48,220 bases of DNA from Spirochaetales bacterium (GTDB lineage Bacteria > Spirochaetota > Spirochaetia > DSM-2461). A program made the translations under genes and the position numbers. The notes under the pieces are model-generated. The model made no database searches and was not told where the DNA came from. It saw only the letters and a list, made by a program, of their open reading frames with translations. Below are positions 8,118 to 16,542 of the stretch, one piece after another. The stretch covers positions 1 through 48,220 of the forward strand of contig JAFGXR010000081.1 of assembly GCA_016936555.1 (NCBI GenBank), written 5' to 3'. Within the stretch, counting starts at the first letter, position 1. Each line of letters opens with the position of its first letter.

Positions 8118-11100
8118 CTATTTCAGGAGATTGATCAGTTCAAGGCGGCTCTGGACGCCTGTCTTTCTGAAAAGATTATAAATATGCTTCTCCACAGTCC
8201 GGACAGAGATACCCAGATCGGAAGCGATTTCCTTATTGTACTGCCCCCGGACCATAAGTCCGAGGATTTCCCCTTCTCTGGGGGAAAGATCTCTTTCGGC
8301 GGAAAGCCTCTTTATCTTTTCGTCGAGCCTCTCCTTCTCCGGGTTGTAGCGGCTTGTCAGGGCATCCCTGATATTGAGGAGATAGATTTCCTCCCTGCGG
8401 CTCTGGCCTTTGAGCCTCGCCTGGATTCTCTCCAGAAGCTCGTCGGTTTTAAAAGGTTTGGCAATATAATCGACAGCGCCCTCGTCTATCCCCTTCAGCT
8501 CCTCCTGCCGTCCGCCCCGGGCGGAGAGGAAAATAAAAGGCGCCGATTTCCATGGACCGTCCTGAATGCGCAGAAGCAGTTCGTGGCCGTCCATGCCGCC
8601 GAGCATAACATCGGAAATAATCAGATCGGGAGATTTGAGAAAGGGGATCCGCTCCAGAATATCTTCCGCACTTTCGGAGAAGATGAGATTGTAGCGGCTG
8701 CCGAGAGCATCGGCCAGAAGAGAGAGCATCTCCCTGTCATCATCAACGAGAACAATGGTTCTGCAATCTTCCGAATGGAAAATATCCTCCGGCCGGTCCG
8801 GCTGGGGCGAGCGAAAAGCGGGATTCGCCGCGGGGATCGGCGAGCCCCCGCCTTCAGCTCCCGGATCCGCGGCTTTAAAAATGATGCGAAAAAGAGTCCC
8901 CTCCCCTTCCTTCGACTCCAGATGTATCCGCGCGCCCATATCGTCCAGAATTTTCTTGACGATGGAAAGTCCCATCCCTATTCCCTGGATATGCTCTTTT
9001 CTGTGGCTGCTCTGGTAAAAGGGATCGAATATTTTTTCCAGACGGCTCGCCGATATCCCCTTGCCCCTGTCCCGGACTTCCAGAAGGACCTCACCGTCCT
9101 CTCTTCTCAGGTATATGCCGACGCCTCCCTTCTCCCTGTTGTATTTCAGGGCGTTATCAACCAGGTTATTGAAAATGCGATCCACGGCCAGAGGATCTCC
9201 GGAAATATGGAGATCCGGCTCGATATCCCATGAGAACTCCAGCCCTCTCGCTTCGGCGGCGGAACGGACCATGGCTTCTCTCGACAGGGTCAGCCGGCTC
9301 ACGGGACATATCTGATTGTGATTATAAATAGTACGGTTCTGGTTCATCTTTTCCGAATCCAGATAGTTCACCATATCGCGCACAAGCTTATCCACATTAT
9401 CGCTCAGAATTTTCAGATCGCGGTCTTCCCCCTTCCTCTCCCTGTAGCGATTAAGGTAATTCTGGATGAAAGTGAGGGGCGTCTTTGTCTCATGAGCCAG
9501 ATTGATAAAATAGGTCGATTTCCGGCGGATTTCCCTTTCCAGCTCCTCTTTGGCCTCTTCCAGCTCCGCCGTCCTCTCGAGGACAAGAGCCTCCTGCCGG
9601 CGGATTGTGTTCAGGTGCATTCTGCTCCTCAGCCTTATAACGGCAAGAAGAACAATGAGAAGGGCCAGACTGTACACAGTCAGCATATACCAACGGAGCA
9701 AAACAGAGGGCCGGATGGTTAATGAGACAATCCGCTCATCGGGCGACCAGAGCCCGTCACTGTCGCTCGCCCTGAGGTGAAGATCGTAATGCCCCGGAGC
9801 CAGATGGCTGAAAATGATTTCGCCGTGGCTGCCGATTTCTATCCAGGCTTCCTTTTCGCTGAATCGGTAGGCATAGCGAAGCCCTCCGGGGCGGCTGTAG
9901 TCGAATGCGGTCAGCTTGACAATAAGCATGCGGTTATCGGCATCGAGTCTGATATCCTCCCCGTTGCGGTAGATATTCTCCGCCATGGAAAGATCCCGGA
10001 ACACCTCGACAGCCATTTCGGGAATGTTCCGGACAGGAGAGGCTTTCCATTTTGTCTCATCGAGAAACGCCAGACCCTCTGTCGAACCGAAATACAAATC
10101 TCCAGAAGGTCCGGAGAATGCCGCCGAGGGGTTGTATATCAGCCCGGGAAGCCCGTCTTCAATGCCGAAGCTGTAAAGAAGTTCTCCCTCCCGCTCATAA
10201 CGGGCAATGCCTTTCAATGTGGAAATCCAGAGATTGCCCCAGCTGTCGGGAAGAACCGCCCTGATAATATCGGAGGGAAGACCGCTGCTTTCCCTCAGTG
10301 TTTTTCTTTGCCCGCTCTTCCTGTCGACGACAAGCAGTCCCCGCTGATCGAGGGCGAAAATATAGTCCTTATCCGATGCTGTCATATAATAGGCCTGTAT
10401 TCCGGAGAACAGAGAGCCGGAAAGTTCGGAGAGGACGAAATTTTCCGTATCCATTAACAACAGGGGATTATCCCGGGAACCGATGAGCAGATTCCCGTCA
10501 TCAAGGAGCATCATCGAGGTTACATCGAAACTGAAGAGACGGACCGATGCGGGGTCCTCGGGAGTAAACTGCCTGACTCCGCCGGTCCGGACATCGTACC
10601 GGACAAGCCCTTCATAGGCGAAGGCAGCCCAGATCGCCCCGGAACGGTCTTCGCGGATCTGATTGACGACCCCCTCGAAGAGGAGCCTCCTCTCCGCCTT
10701 GCCGCCGGCATTTTCGTCGACGAGGAATAATCCCCGGTCGGTGCCGCAGTACAGGGCTCCGTCGGAACCGCGGTAAAGGGCGTAGACGATCTCTCGGGAA
10801 ATCAGTTCTCTCTGCCCCTCCCCGCCGAGCCGGAACAGTCCCTGATAGGTTCCGGCATAGATGCCGCCCCGCCCGTCCGATAGAATGGAGCGGATATCAT
10901 TCCGCCGGGGAATGTCCGCCCTCTCTCCGGTCAGGGGTATCCGGGAGAAAAGAGGATTGGTATAGAGGCTGATGCCGTCTCTCGTACCGAACCAGATCAC
11001 GCCGCCCCGGTCTTCCAGTATGGTGTGTATACGCGAATGGGCCAGAGACCGCCCGTCGCCCGACTGATGGAATATCCGCCGGAACGTCCCTTTGTCCCGG

Positions 11101-12089
11101 TCCATCAGATTGAGGCCGTCTGTGGTTCCCACCCAGAATCGTCCCTGTGAGTCTTCGCGGATGGCTCGGATCGAATTATTGCTGATGGAAAGGGAATTCT
11201 CCTCATCGTACTGAAAGGAGGCAAAAGACTCGCTCTTTCTGTCAAAGCGGTTCAGGCCGCCTCCCGACGTTCCGACCCAGAGCGTGTTCCCGCTGTCGAT
11301 GTAAAGGGAGAAAATGTAATCGCTCGACAGAGAGGAAGCATCCCCTTCATCGTGCCGGTATTGTATAAACCGGCCTGTCGATTCAATGTAGCGGTTGATA
11401 CCGCCGCCATCGGTCCCGATCCAGATATCGCCGTTGGGATCTTCGACAATGGGCCAAACATTGTTATGGCTCAGTCCCGTACCGGACATACCGGACTGGA
11501 AAAAGCGGACCGGAGATTTGTCCGGATCCACCAGGGATACGCCGCCGTATGTGGTTCCTATCCAGATACGGCCCCTGCTGTCCTCGAGAAGACCCCAGAC
11601 ATAATTATCCGATATCCTCCGGCTCTCATCCCTTTCGTCTGCGGAATAACGCTGAAAAAGACCCGTACGGGGATCGAGTCTCGCAGCCCCGCCGCCGTCT
11701 GTCCCGACCCAGATATAACCTTCCCGGTCCTGGATGAGACTGGTGACATAATTGTGGGGAAGAGAATCGCGGTCATCGGGATCATTCTTGAAATAGCGGA
11801 AAGTCCGTCCGTCATAGCGGTTCAGCCCATTGGATGTGCCGATCCACATAAATCCCTTATCATCCTGCAGCAGGGCATAAATGCGGCTGTGAGAAAGCCC
11901 TTCATCGAGACCGATCCTTGAAAAGCTGAAATCCTCATCCGCTGTAAGCATGACATGCAGGAAAAGGAGGAAAGCGGTTAAAAGCCTGTTTTTTCTTGCA
12001 GAAAGGCCTTTAAATGGTAATTTCAATCTTTTTTTTATACATTTCCAGTACAACATCTTCAACCGCAAAACCACCATTATTATCAGCAT
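8118..12089 (-). CDS. Hybrid two-component system protein: propeller sensor, histidine kinase, receiver, LuxR-type output
   Basis: One-protein signalling system of about 1320 residues. After a hydrophobic leader (about 35-50) come roughly 14 Reg_prop repeats of the form xxxDxxGxxWIGTxxGLxRxD (about 60-720), enough for two seven-bladed propellers. Then follow a Y_Y_Y-like module (about 740-810) and a membrane helix (WYMLTVYSLALLIVLLAVI). The kinase has H866 in NLAHETKTPLT, the N box FNNLVDNALKYN and G boxes GKGIS and GIGMGLSIV. The receiver has VDDD and D1160 in ISDVMLGGMDG. The C-terminus is a LuxR/GerE helix-turn-helix (LSPREGEILGLMVRGQ to the end). Bacteroidetes HTCS proteins normally end in AraC-type domains, so the LuxR ending is distinctive. 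The start is uncertain: 12089 (used here and for numbering) and 12056 both overlap the upstream gene, and neither has a strong ribosome site. It probably controls the adjacent opp operon. Confidence 0.9.
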   Translation of the reverse strand: MLIIMVVLRLKMLYWKCIKKRLKLPFKGLSARKNRLLTAFLLFLHVMLTADEDFSFSRIGLDEGLSHSRIYALLQDDKGFMWIGTSNGLNRYDGRTFRYFKNDPDDRDSLPHNYVTSLIQDREGYIWVGTDGGGAARLDPRTGLFQRYSADERDESRRISDNYVWGLLEDSRGRIWIGTTYGGVSLVDPDKSPVRFFQSGMSGTGLSHNNVWPIVEDPNGDIWIGTDGGGINRYIESTGRFIQYRHDEGDASSLSSDYIFSLYIDSGNTLWVGTSGGGLNRFDRKSESFASFQYDEENSLSISNNSIRAIREDSQGRFWVGTTDGLNLMDRDKGTFRRIFHQSGDGRSLAHSRIHTILEDRGGVIWFGTRDGISLYTNPLFSRIPLTGERADIPRRNDIRSILSDGRGGIYAGTYQGLFRLGGEGQRELISREIVYALYRGSDGALYCGTDRGLFLVDENAGGKAERRLLFEGVVNQIREDRSGAIWAAFAYEGLVRYDVRTGGVRQFTPEDPASVRLFSFDVTSMMLLDDGNLLIGSRDNPLLLMDTENFVLSELSGSLFSGIQAYYMTASDKDYIFALDQRGLLVVDRKSGQRKTLRESSGLPSDIIRAVLPDSWGNLWISTLKGIARYEREGELLYSFGIEDGLPGLIYNPSAAFSGPSGDLYFGSTEGLAFLDETKWKASPVRNIPEMAVEVFRDLSMAENIYRNGEDIRLDADNRMLIVKLTAFDYSRPGGLRYAYRFSEKEAWIEIGSHGEIIFSHLAPGHYDLHLRASDSDGLWSPDERIVSLTIRPSVLLRWYMLTVYSLALLIVLLAVIRLRSRMHLNTIRRQEALVLERTAELEEAKEELEREIRRKSTYFINLAHETKTPLTFIQNYLNRYRERKGEDRDLKILSDNVDKLVRDMVNYLDSEKMNQNRTIYNHNQICPVSRLTLSREAMVRSAAEARGLEFSWDIEPDLHISGDPLAVDRIFNNLVDNALKYNREKGGVGIYLRREDGEVLLEVRDRGKGISASRLEKIFDPFYQSSHRKEHIQGIGMGLSIVKKILDDMGARIHLESKEGEGTLFRIIFKAADPGAEGGGSPIPAANPAFRSPQPDRPEDIFHSEDCRTIVLVDDDREMLSLLADALGSRYNLIFSESAEDILERIPFLKSPDLIISDVMLGGMDGHELLLRIQDGPWKSAPFIFLSARGGRQEELKGIDEGAVDYIAKPFKTDELLERIQARLKGQSRREEIYLLNIRDALTSRYNPEKERLDEKIKRLSAERDLSPREGEILGLMVRGQYNKEIASDLGISVRTVEKHIYNLFRKTGVQSRLELINLLK

Positions 12090-13164
12090 AAGCCTTTGTC
12101 AGTCCCGCGACTTTATGGAAACGAAGTTCCAGAGCGGGAAAAGAGGATTCCCCGGGAAAGAGAACCGGATCAAAAAGGTACGATGTGACATATTTCGACG
12201 ACAAGTCCCGATCGCTCTCCAGTAATGACTCGTCATTATCCATCAACAACCGGGCCAGGAAATTCCTCAAATCCCCATAGGGGGAAAAGACACCGGACGC
12301 CACAGGTCCGGGGGATGAGAGAACGCTATCGCCTCCGATGGGGAGTTTATCAGAGCCATCAAGCAATCCCCGGCCGGGAACAAACAAATCGCCCCTTTCA
12401 TAAAAAGATATTTTTATACCCCTGAGATTGCCCTTATGCGCGGAAAACCCGGCCATATCCACATAATATATTTGTCCGGCACCGTAAACTCTGAAAATCC
12501 CGTCCCTGATAAGGAGAGCCGTATTTTCCGACACACCCAGCCCTCTGCGGAAAGGGGATTTGTTCAAACCGGCGATAAGTCTGCCCATCCGGCTTCTCAT
12601 ATCAAAATGCTGATCCACGAGATAACCTTCAAGAAATCCGAATCCTCTGCCCAGAACCACAGCGCTGTCCCATTCCCCCACTCCCGAAAGCGAAAACAGG
12701 GATGATGAGGTTTCGCCGCCGCAAATCATAGGATCTGACATGATAGCCGCTCCCGCACTGGTTCCACCTATGACAGCACCTTCGATGTGTTTCCTTCTGA
12801 GCGCTTCCAGAGCCGGAGTATCGGATCCGTCATCTTTAAGAAGAGAGGCAACCGTCGCGCTCTGGTCGCCGCCGGTAAACCAGAATCCATCAGCGGCTTC
12901 TATCCGCGAAAGCACCTCGGTCCTGAAGGCTCCATCCCTCCACTCCTCTCTATACCTAGAGATTTGAAGAAGCTCGACCCTGCAATCCGCGACAGACTGG
13001 AGTCTGTCCCTGATTTTCCCGAAGGAGATCTCCGGTTCCGACGTCGCTGTAGCGATAATCGCCACGACAGGACTGGATTTTCCCGGGCAATTGTCTATGA
13101 AAGCCCTGTATATATCGGGCTGATCAATTCTGTCGGCTCCTCCGACAATAAGTAAGGGTCCCAT
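12010..13164 (-). CDS. Cyanophycinase-like S51 family peptidase
   Basis: Serine exopeptidase-like protein of 384 residues. The N-terminus MGPLLIVGGADRI, the FWFTGGDQSATVASLL segment (about residue 95) and the nucleophile-elbow motif GGTSAGAAIMSDPM (about residue 135) match peptidase family S51 / cyanophycinases, which cleave beta-Asp-Arg dipeptides from cyanophycin or act on isoaspartyl/Asp-X dipeptides. LGRGFGFLEGYLVDQHFDMRSRMGRLI is also characteristic. It is about 100 residues longer than typical CphB, with a C-terminal extension that I do not recognise. Start 13164 has GGGGAG six bases upstream; the open frame extends 30 bases further. There is no signal peptide, so it is cytoplasmic. A good promoter lies just upstream. 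Its end overlaps the hybrid regulator gene, linking it to the peptide-uptake region. Confidence 0.8.
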   Translation of the reverse strand: MGPLLIVGGADRIDQPDIYRAFIDNCPGKSSPVVAIIATATSEPEISFGKIRDRLQSVADCRVELLQISRYREEWRDGAFRTEVLSRIEAADGFWFTGGDQSATVASLLKDDGSDTPALEALRRKHIEGAVIGGTSAGAAIMSDPMICGGETSSSLFSLSGVGEWDSAVVLGRGFGFLEGYLVDQHFDMRSRMGRLIAGLNKSPFRRGLGVSENTALLIRDGIFRVYGAGQIYYVDMAGFSAHKGNLRGIKISFYERGDLFVPGRGLLDGSDKLPIGGDSVLSSPGPVASGVFSPYGDLRNFLARLLMDNDESLLESDRDLSSKYVTSYLFDPVLFPGESSFPALELRFHKVAGLTKAYADNNGGFAVEDVVLEMYKKKIEITI

Positions 13165-13199
13165 TCTGATCTCCCCTGAAAGAATATGTTCCACCGATC

Positions 13200-13228
13200 A
13201 GTATACCATCAGATTATTTTCTGTCCAA
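13200..13228 (-). promoter_or_regulatory. Sigma-70-type promoter of the cyanophycinase-like gene
   Basis: On the minus strand a TTGGAC -35 box (13228-13223) and a TATACT -10 box (13205-13200) are separated by 17 bases. The predicted start of transcription is near 13193, about 30 bases ahead of the start codon at 13164. The hybrid regulator gene probably shares this transcript. Confidence 0.65.
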
Positions 13229-13283
13229 AGGGATAATGAGAAGCAGAGTCCTGTATGATTGGAAAAAGATTTCAGTCCGGCAT

Positions 13284-14303
13284 CTATGAAAGATTGTAAT
13301 GGGCGAGCATTTTCTTTTTGGCCGGTTCTTCCATAAATGAATAAATGATATTGTTTTTCAGCAGATCCAGCAGTGTGCTCAGATCCAGTCCGCATTTTTT
13401 ATGGAGGTATTCGATTTCCCGGTTCATGTCCGTATCGAACAGTATGGGATCATCGGTGTTGACTGTGACGACAATTCCTTCGTCTATAAACTTTTTAATG
13501 GGGTGGTCGCTGTAATCTTTGACATACTTTTTGGTAAAGACATTACTGGTGACACAGACTTCAAGAGGCATTTTCAAATCTCTCAGACGTTTTATCATGT
13601 CCGGATCGCTGTAAGCGCTTGTTCCGTGTCCTATCCGTTCGGCGTAACAGTAATCGATGGCTTCGCGGATCGAACCGGAATCGACTTCTTCTCCCGCATG
13701 GGCGACAAGATGAAGACCCGTCTTTCTGGCTTCCTCAAAAACAGGGCCGTAATCTTTGGCGGGATTGGACTGCTCGCCGCCGCCCAGACCGAATCCGATA
13801 ATAGAGGAGTCCGGCCTCTCAGCGAGATAATCCTTTGTAATCTGCAGGTTCTCAAAGGCGTTTTCCACGCCGAATGACCGGGAAAGATCAATGAGGAGTT
13901 TGATTTCAATGCCCTCTTTCTTTTTGATTTCAGCAAAGCGGTCATCGAGGTAGCGGAACAAATCCGGAACGGGGACATAGCCCTGCTTTTTTACCATGGA
14001 GGGAGAAAGAAAGGCTTCTATATAGGGTATGTTGAAATTCTTTGAATATTGAACGACATCATCAACCAGAGGGGAATAATCATCGAGACACCGGAATAAC
14101 TGCTGAAACCTCAGGAATTTGCCTATCATCTCGGAGAGGCTCTGGACCAGCAGAAAGGACTTCAATTCCTCTTCGCTGTTCAGATTATCAATAAGCTGAT
14201 ACTTGTTATTCAGGTCCAGAAAAGTCTTGTACGAAGCAACGGCCTCTAGATGTATGTGAATTTCCGCTTTGGGAAGACTTTTTAATAAATCCAGGTTTAA
14301 CAT
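13284..14303 (-). CDS. add: Adenosine deaminase
   Basis: Zinc enzyme converting adenosine (or deoxyadenosine) to inosine in purine salvage, 339 residues. It has the N-terminal metal motif PKAEIHIHLEA, the third metal histidine in LVAHAGEE, the catalytic glutamate region ERIGHGTSAY, the CVTSNV segment and the metal-binding aspartates in VTVNTDDP. All key residues of the adenosine deaminase family are present and length is normal. The start at 14303 has AGGGG about five bases ahead; an open extension of 11 residues upstream lacks support. A TATAAT box on the minus strand at 14342-14337 may be its promoter. It stands alone between the peptidase gene and a small unrelated gene, with no purine genes nearby. 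Confidence 0.93.
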   Translation of the reverse strand: MLNLDLLKSLPKAEIHIHLEAVASYKTFLDLNNKYQLIDNLNSEEELKSFLLVQSLSEMIGKFLRFQQLFRCLDDYSPLVDDVVQYSKNFNIPYIEAFLSPSMVKKQGYVPVPDLFRYLDDRFAEIKKKEGIEIKLLIDLSRSFGVENAFENLQITKDYLAERPDSSIIGFGLGGGEQSNPAKDYGPVFEEARKTGLHLVAHAGEEVDSGSIREAIDYCYAERIGHGTSAYSDPDMIKRLRDLKMPLEVCVTSNVFTKKYVKDYSDHPIKKFIDEGIVVTVNTDDPILFDTDMNREIEYLHKKCGLDLSTLLDLLKNNIIYSFMEEPAKKKMLAHYNLS

Positions 14304-14407
14304 AATACCCCTTTTTAATATTCTCGGATTTACCAAATTATATCTTTAAATAAAAACCATAACTGGTAATCGGGCAAAAAAAACGAATTCCTTCAGGGTA
14401 GAGACGA

Positions 14408-14782
14408 CTAGAGCCGAATCCAGGAATCGGCCTGAGCCATATTTTCGAAAACTTGAATTTCCCAGGAGATATCCTCTGTTGCGCATTGGACAGCATACAA
14501 CTTTGAAACATCTCTCAATCGATCTTCGGCAGCGATGATCGCCAGCTTTTTCAGCTTCACCCGTTTTGAAATAAGCAGACTGTTATATGAAATGACGGAT
14601 ATTTCCTGTGCCGTAAGTTTGTAATCACTTACTTCAGAGAGGTCCCAGACGGCAAAAGACATGGTCGCGGACCGGGGATCGTCAAAAACATCGGAATTGG
14701 CTTCCACATTCTCCAAAAGGGAAAAGGAGCTGGAAAAAGAGACGATACACCCTTTATCAATCCACCTGATTATATACGGCAA
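14408..14782 (-). CDS. Small STAS/SpoIIAA-like protein of unknown function
   Basis: A 124-residue cytoplasmic protein without signal or membrane segment. The layout (strand, then FSSSFSLLENVEANSDVFDDPRS, a central AVWDLSEVSDYKLTAQEI, a helix with KKLAIIAAEDRL, and a final ENMAQADSWI) resembles small STAS/SEC14-like proteins common in marine and sediment bacteria, where 'the day's change' type alternating strands and helices end in a W-I motif. I recognise the fold pattern only; no function is assigned. The start codon appears to be TTG at 14782, with GAGGAG 11 bases ahead, a rather long spacing; no ATG upstream stays in frame. A TATATAAT stretch near 14815-14822 on the minus strand could be its -10 box. 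Confidence 0.6.
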   Translation of the reverse strand: MPYIIRWIDKGCIVSFSSSFSLLENVEANSDVFDDPRSATMSFAVWDLSEVSDYKLTAQEISVISYNSLLISKRVKLKKLAIIAAEDRLRDVSKLYAVQCATEDISWEIQVFENMAQADSWIRL

Positions 14783-14956
14783 TCTACGATTTTCTCCTCA
14801 TGATGTACTTCCATTATATAATGATTATCGCCGTTGATTTCCGGTTTCGATAATTTTTTTCTGTTTTTTTTAAAGTTGAGGGAGCCGGCGGACCGCACGA
14901 AGCACTGCTCCGACGCGGATCCGCTCTTGTCAGACAGAGAAAATCAACGGTGAGGA
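14783..14956. other. Non-coding stretch with unexplained inverted repeat
   Basis: About 170 bases with no convincing gene. It contains a 10-base inverted repeat, CCGTTGATTT (14831-14840) and AAATCAACGG (14941-14950), flanking a T-rich run and a GC-rich core with the palindrome GCGGATCCGC. I cannot match it to a known RNA; it may simply hold the promoter of the small gene to its left. Confidence 0.3.
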
Positions 14957-15000
14957 TTACCGGGATTCTGATATGCCCTCCTAATAGGAGAATCCCGTAA
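14957..15000 (-). terminator. Hairpin overlapping the stop codon of the outer-membrane protein gene
   Basis: Nine-base perfect arms (14961-14969 CGGGATTCT and 14989-14997) extend to 12 pairs with one bulge. A smaller nested palindrome, CTCCTATTAGGAG, lies inside. The stop codon at 14983-14981 is within the loop region. There is no T-run, so it may be a factor-dependent terminator aid or a 3'-end stabiliser. Confidence 0.4.
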
Positions 15001-16315
15001 CAAAGCTGAAGTCATGATACCGGGATACGGGATCGTATCCGTATTTTCCTTTCAGATCCACGCTGCCGATCATGACAATCAGCTCCGTTCCGAATCCGAT
15101 CCGGAATTTGTCTATGAAACTGTTACTTTCTTCTGTACTGATGGCAATTCCCATATCCGCAAAGGGATGAAGCTGAATATGAATCGTATCATTCCCCCAT
15201 ATTTCGATTCCCAGCGTATTGAGCCAGAAGAATCCAAGGTCTCCGTACATGGAACTGTTCTGAACGCCGCGAAGCTTGGATCCAAGCCCGTACTTCTGAT
15301 TGTTGATGGACCAGAGGACTTCCGCCCTGGTGTAGTAATTCAGCCTCTTGAGAAAAGGAATGTAGAATCTTCCGGACAGATTCAGTTCCGGTACAAACCT
15401 GAAGCTCTCTTCATCGCTATCCCTGTAATAAGATTTCATCAGGCTGAGCGTATTGCTCAACCCGGCTGAATATCCCTTTCTCAGGGGACCTACCCAGTCG
15501 ACCTGACCGACAGTCAGGTTATGCTCAAAAGAGAAATAGAATGGATCCTCTATAACGCTGATATTGTCCTGTACCGTATCCCCTTCAAAATCATCATGAT
15601 AATCATAACCGTACTTGAATCCGAATTTCGGAGAGACGGCATAAGACCAGTTTCCCCCGAGCCTGAAATTTGTTGAAACACCGAGCACGCTGGCATGGTT
15701 CGTGTAATGCTGACGGACCTGCTGTCCCTCCGGCTCCGAAGGATCGGTGACTTCAGTCGTCTTGTATTCCTGTGTGTATTCACCATTCAGCTTGAGATCC
15801 CCGATCTTGATATTCTTGATCTGCGGTGTCAGCTTCCAGGCTTTGAGTCGGGTTTCCTCCCCGAAGGCGATATTGGCATATCCGTCAAAATAAAAATCGG
15901 CCATGGATCCGAAAAAATTGTCATAGTTTACTTCCATACCGAAAGACCAGCCGTTCAGCCCTACAGATGAATCGGGAAGCGGATAGGGTATGGGGACAAA
16001 TGTCCAGCCGTCTTCTAGGGTAAGCAGAATATCGTATACCGATTCGCCCTCCCCTTCCTGTGCGGTCATTTCAACAGAGTTGAAATATCGGGTGTTTTTC
16101 AGAATCCTGATCTGCTCATTCAGAGCTTCATTAAGAATTTCCGGGGACGGAAAAATGTCTCCCTCTTTTAAATCCATATACTTCCGCAAAGCCGGCTCGT
16201 TTGTCCGGACTTTTCCTATGAACTCAATGTCGATCCTGCCGATCGAAATTTCGCCGGACTGGGCGGAGAGAACCCAGGATAGGGAAATTATCAGAAACGG
16301 GAATAATCTTTTCAT
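14981..16315 (-). CDS. Outer-membrane POTRA / beta-barrel (surface antigen, BamA-like) protein
   Basis: A 444-residue exported protein. The signal peptide MKRLFPFLIISLSWVLSAQS is followed by one POTRA-like domain (about 23-105: ISIGRIDIEFIGKVRTNEPALRKYMDLKEGDIF, then ALNEQIRILKNTRYFNSVEM). The remaining 330 residues alternate aromatic and polar residues as in transmembrane beta-strands and end in SFVTGFSY with an aromatic last residue, the usual barrel-insertion signal. BamA proteins carry five POTRA domains; with a single one this is a smaller relative of unknown role, perhaps in export or lipid/protein insertion. An AGAGG site precedes the ATG. No partner gene is adjacent. An outer-membrane barrel shows that the host is a diderm. 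Confidence 0.75.
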   Translation of the reverse strand: MKRLFPFLIISLSWVLSAQSGEISIGRIDIEFIGKVRTNEPALRKYMDLKEGDIFPSPEILNEALNEQIRILKNTRYFNSVEMTAQEGEGESVYDILLTLEDGWTFVPIPYPLPDSSVGLNGWSFGMEVNYDNFFGSMADFYFDGYANIAFGEETRLKAWKLTPQIKNIKIGDLKLNGEYTQEYKTTEVTDPSEPEGQQVRQHYTNHASVLGVSTNFRLGGNWSYAVSPKFGFKYGYDYHDDFEGDTVQDNISVIEDPFYFSFEHNLTVGQVDWVGPLRKGYSAGLSNTLSLMKSYYRDSDEESFRFVPELNLSGRFYIPFLKRLNYYTRAEVLWSINNQKYGLGSKLRGVQNSSMYGDLGFFWLNTLGIEIWGNDTIHIQLHPFADMGIAISTEESNSFIDKFRIGFGTELIVMIGSVDLKGKYGYDPVSRYHDFSFVTGFSY

Positions 16316-16361
16316 ATTAAAAAACCTCTATTTTAGTTTGTAGAGTGATTGCTCGCTCATT

Positions 16362-16383
16362 ATTGTAAATCAATTTTTACAAT
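16362..16383. promoter_or_regulatory. Inverted repeat upstream of the POTRA/barrel gene
   Basis: Perfect 8-base arms, ATTGTAAA (16362-16369) and TTTACAAT (16376-16383), flank six AT-rich bases, about 50 bases upstream of the barrel gene. It could be an operator. The surrounding 16316-16542 holds no convincing gene; a plus-strand frame at 16443-16619 was judged too weak. Confidence 0.35.
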
Positions 16384-16542
16384 CTGAGAACTAAAAACAG
16401 AAAAATCTTCAGCCCCGGAAATGGCTCACAGTATCTACGGGGATGAAGAAAAATCCGATTCGAAGTTTTGAAATTATCGAAGAAGTCGTTAAGGTGCTTT
16501 CCTATAGTTTTCGGGATAAATATCCTGATATTCTTTCTTCTT

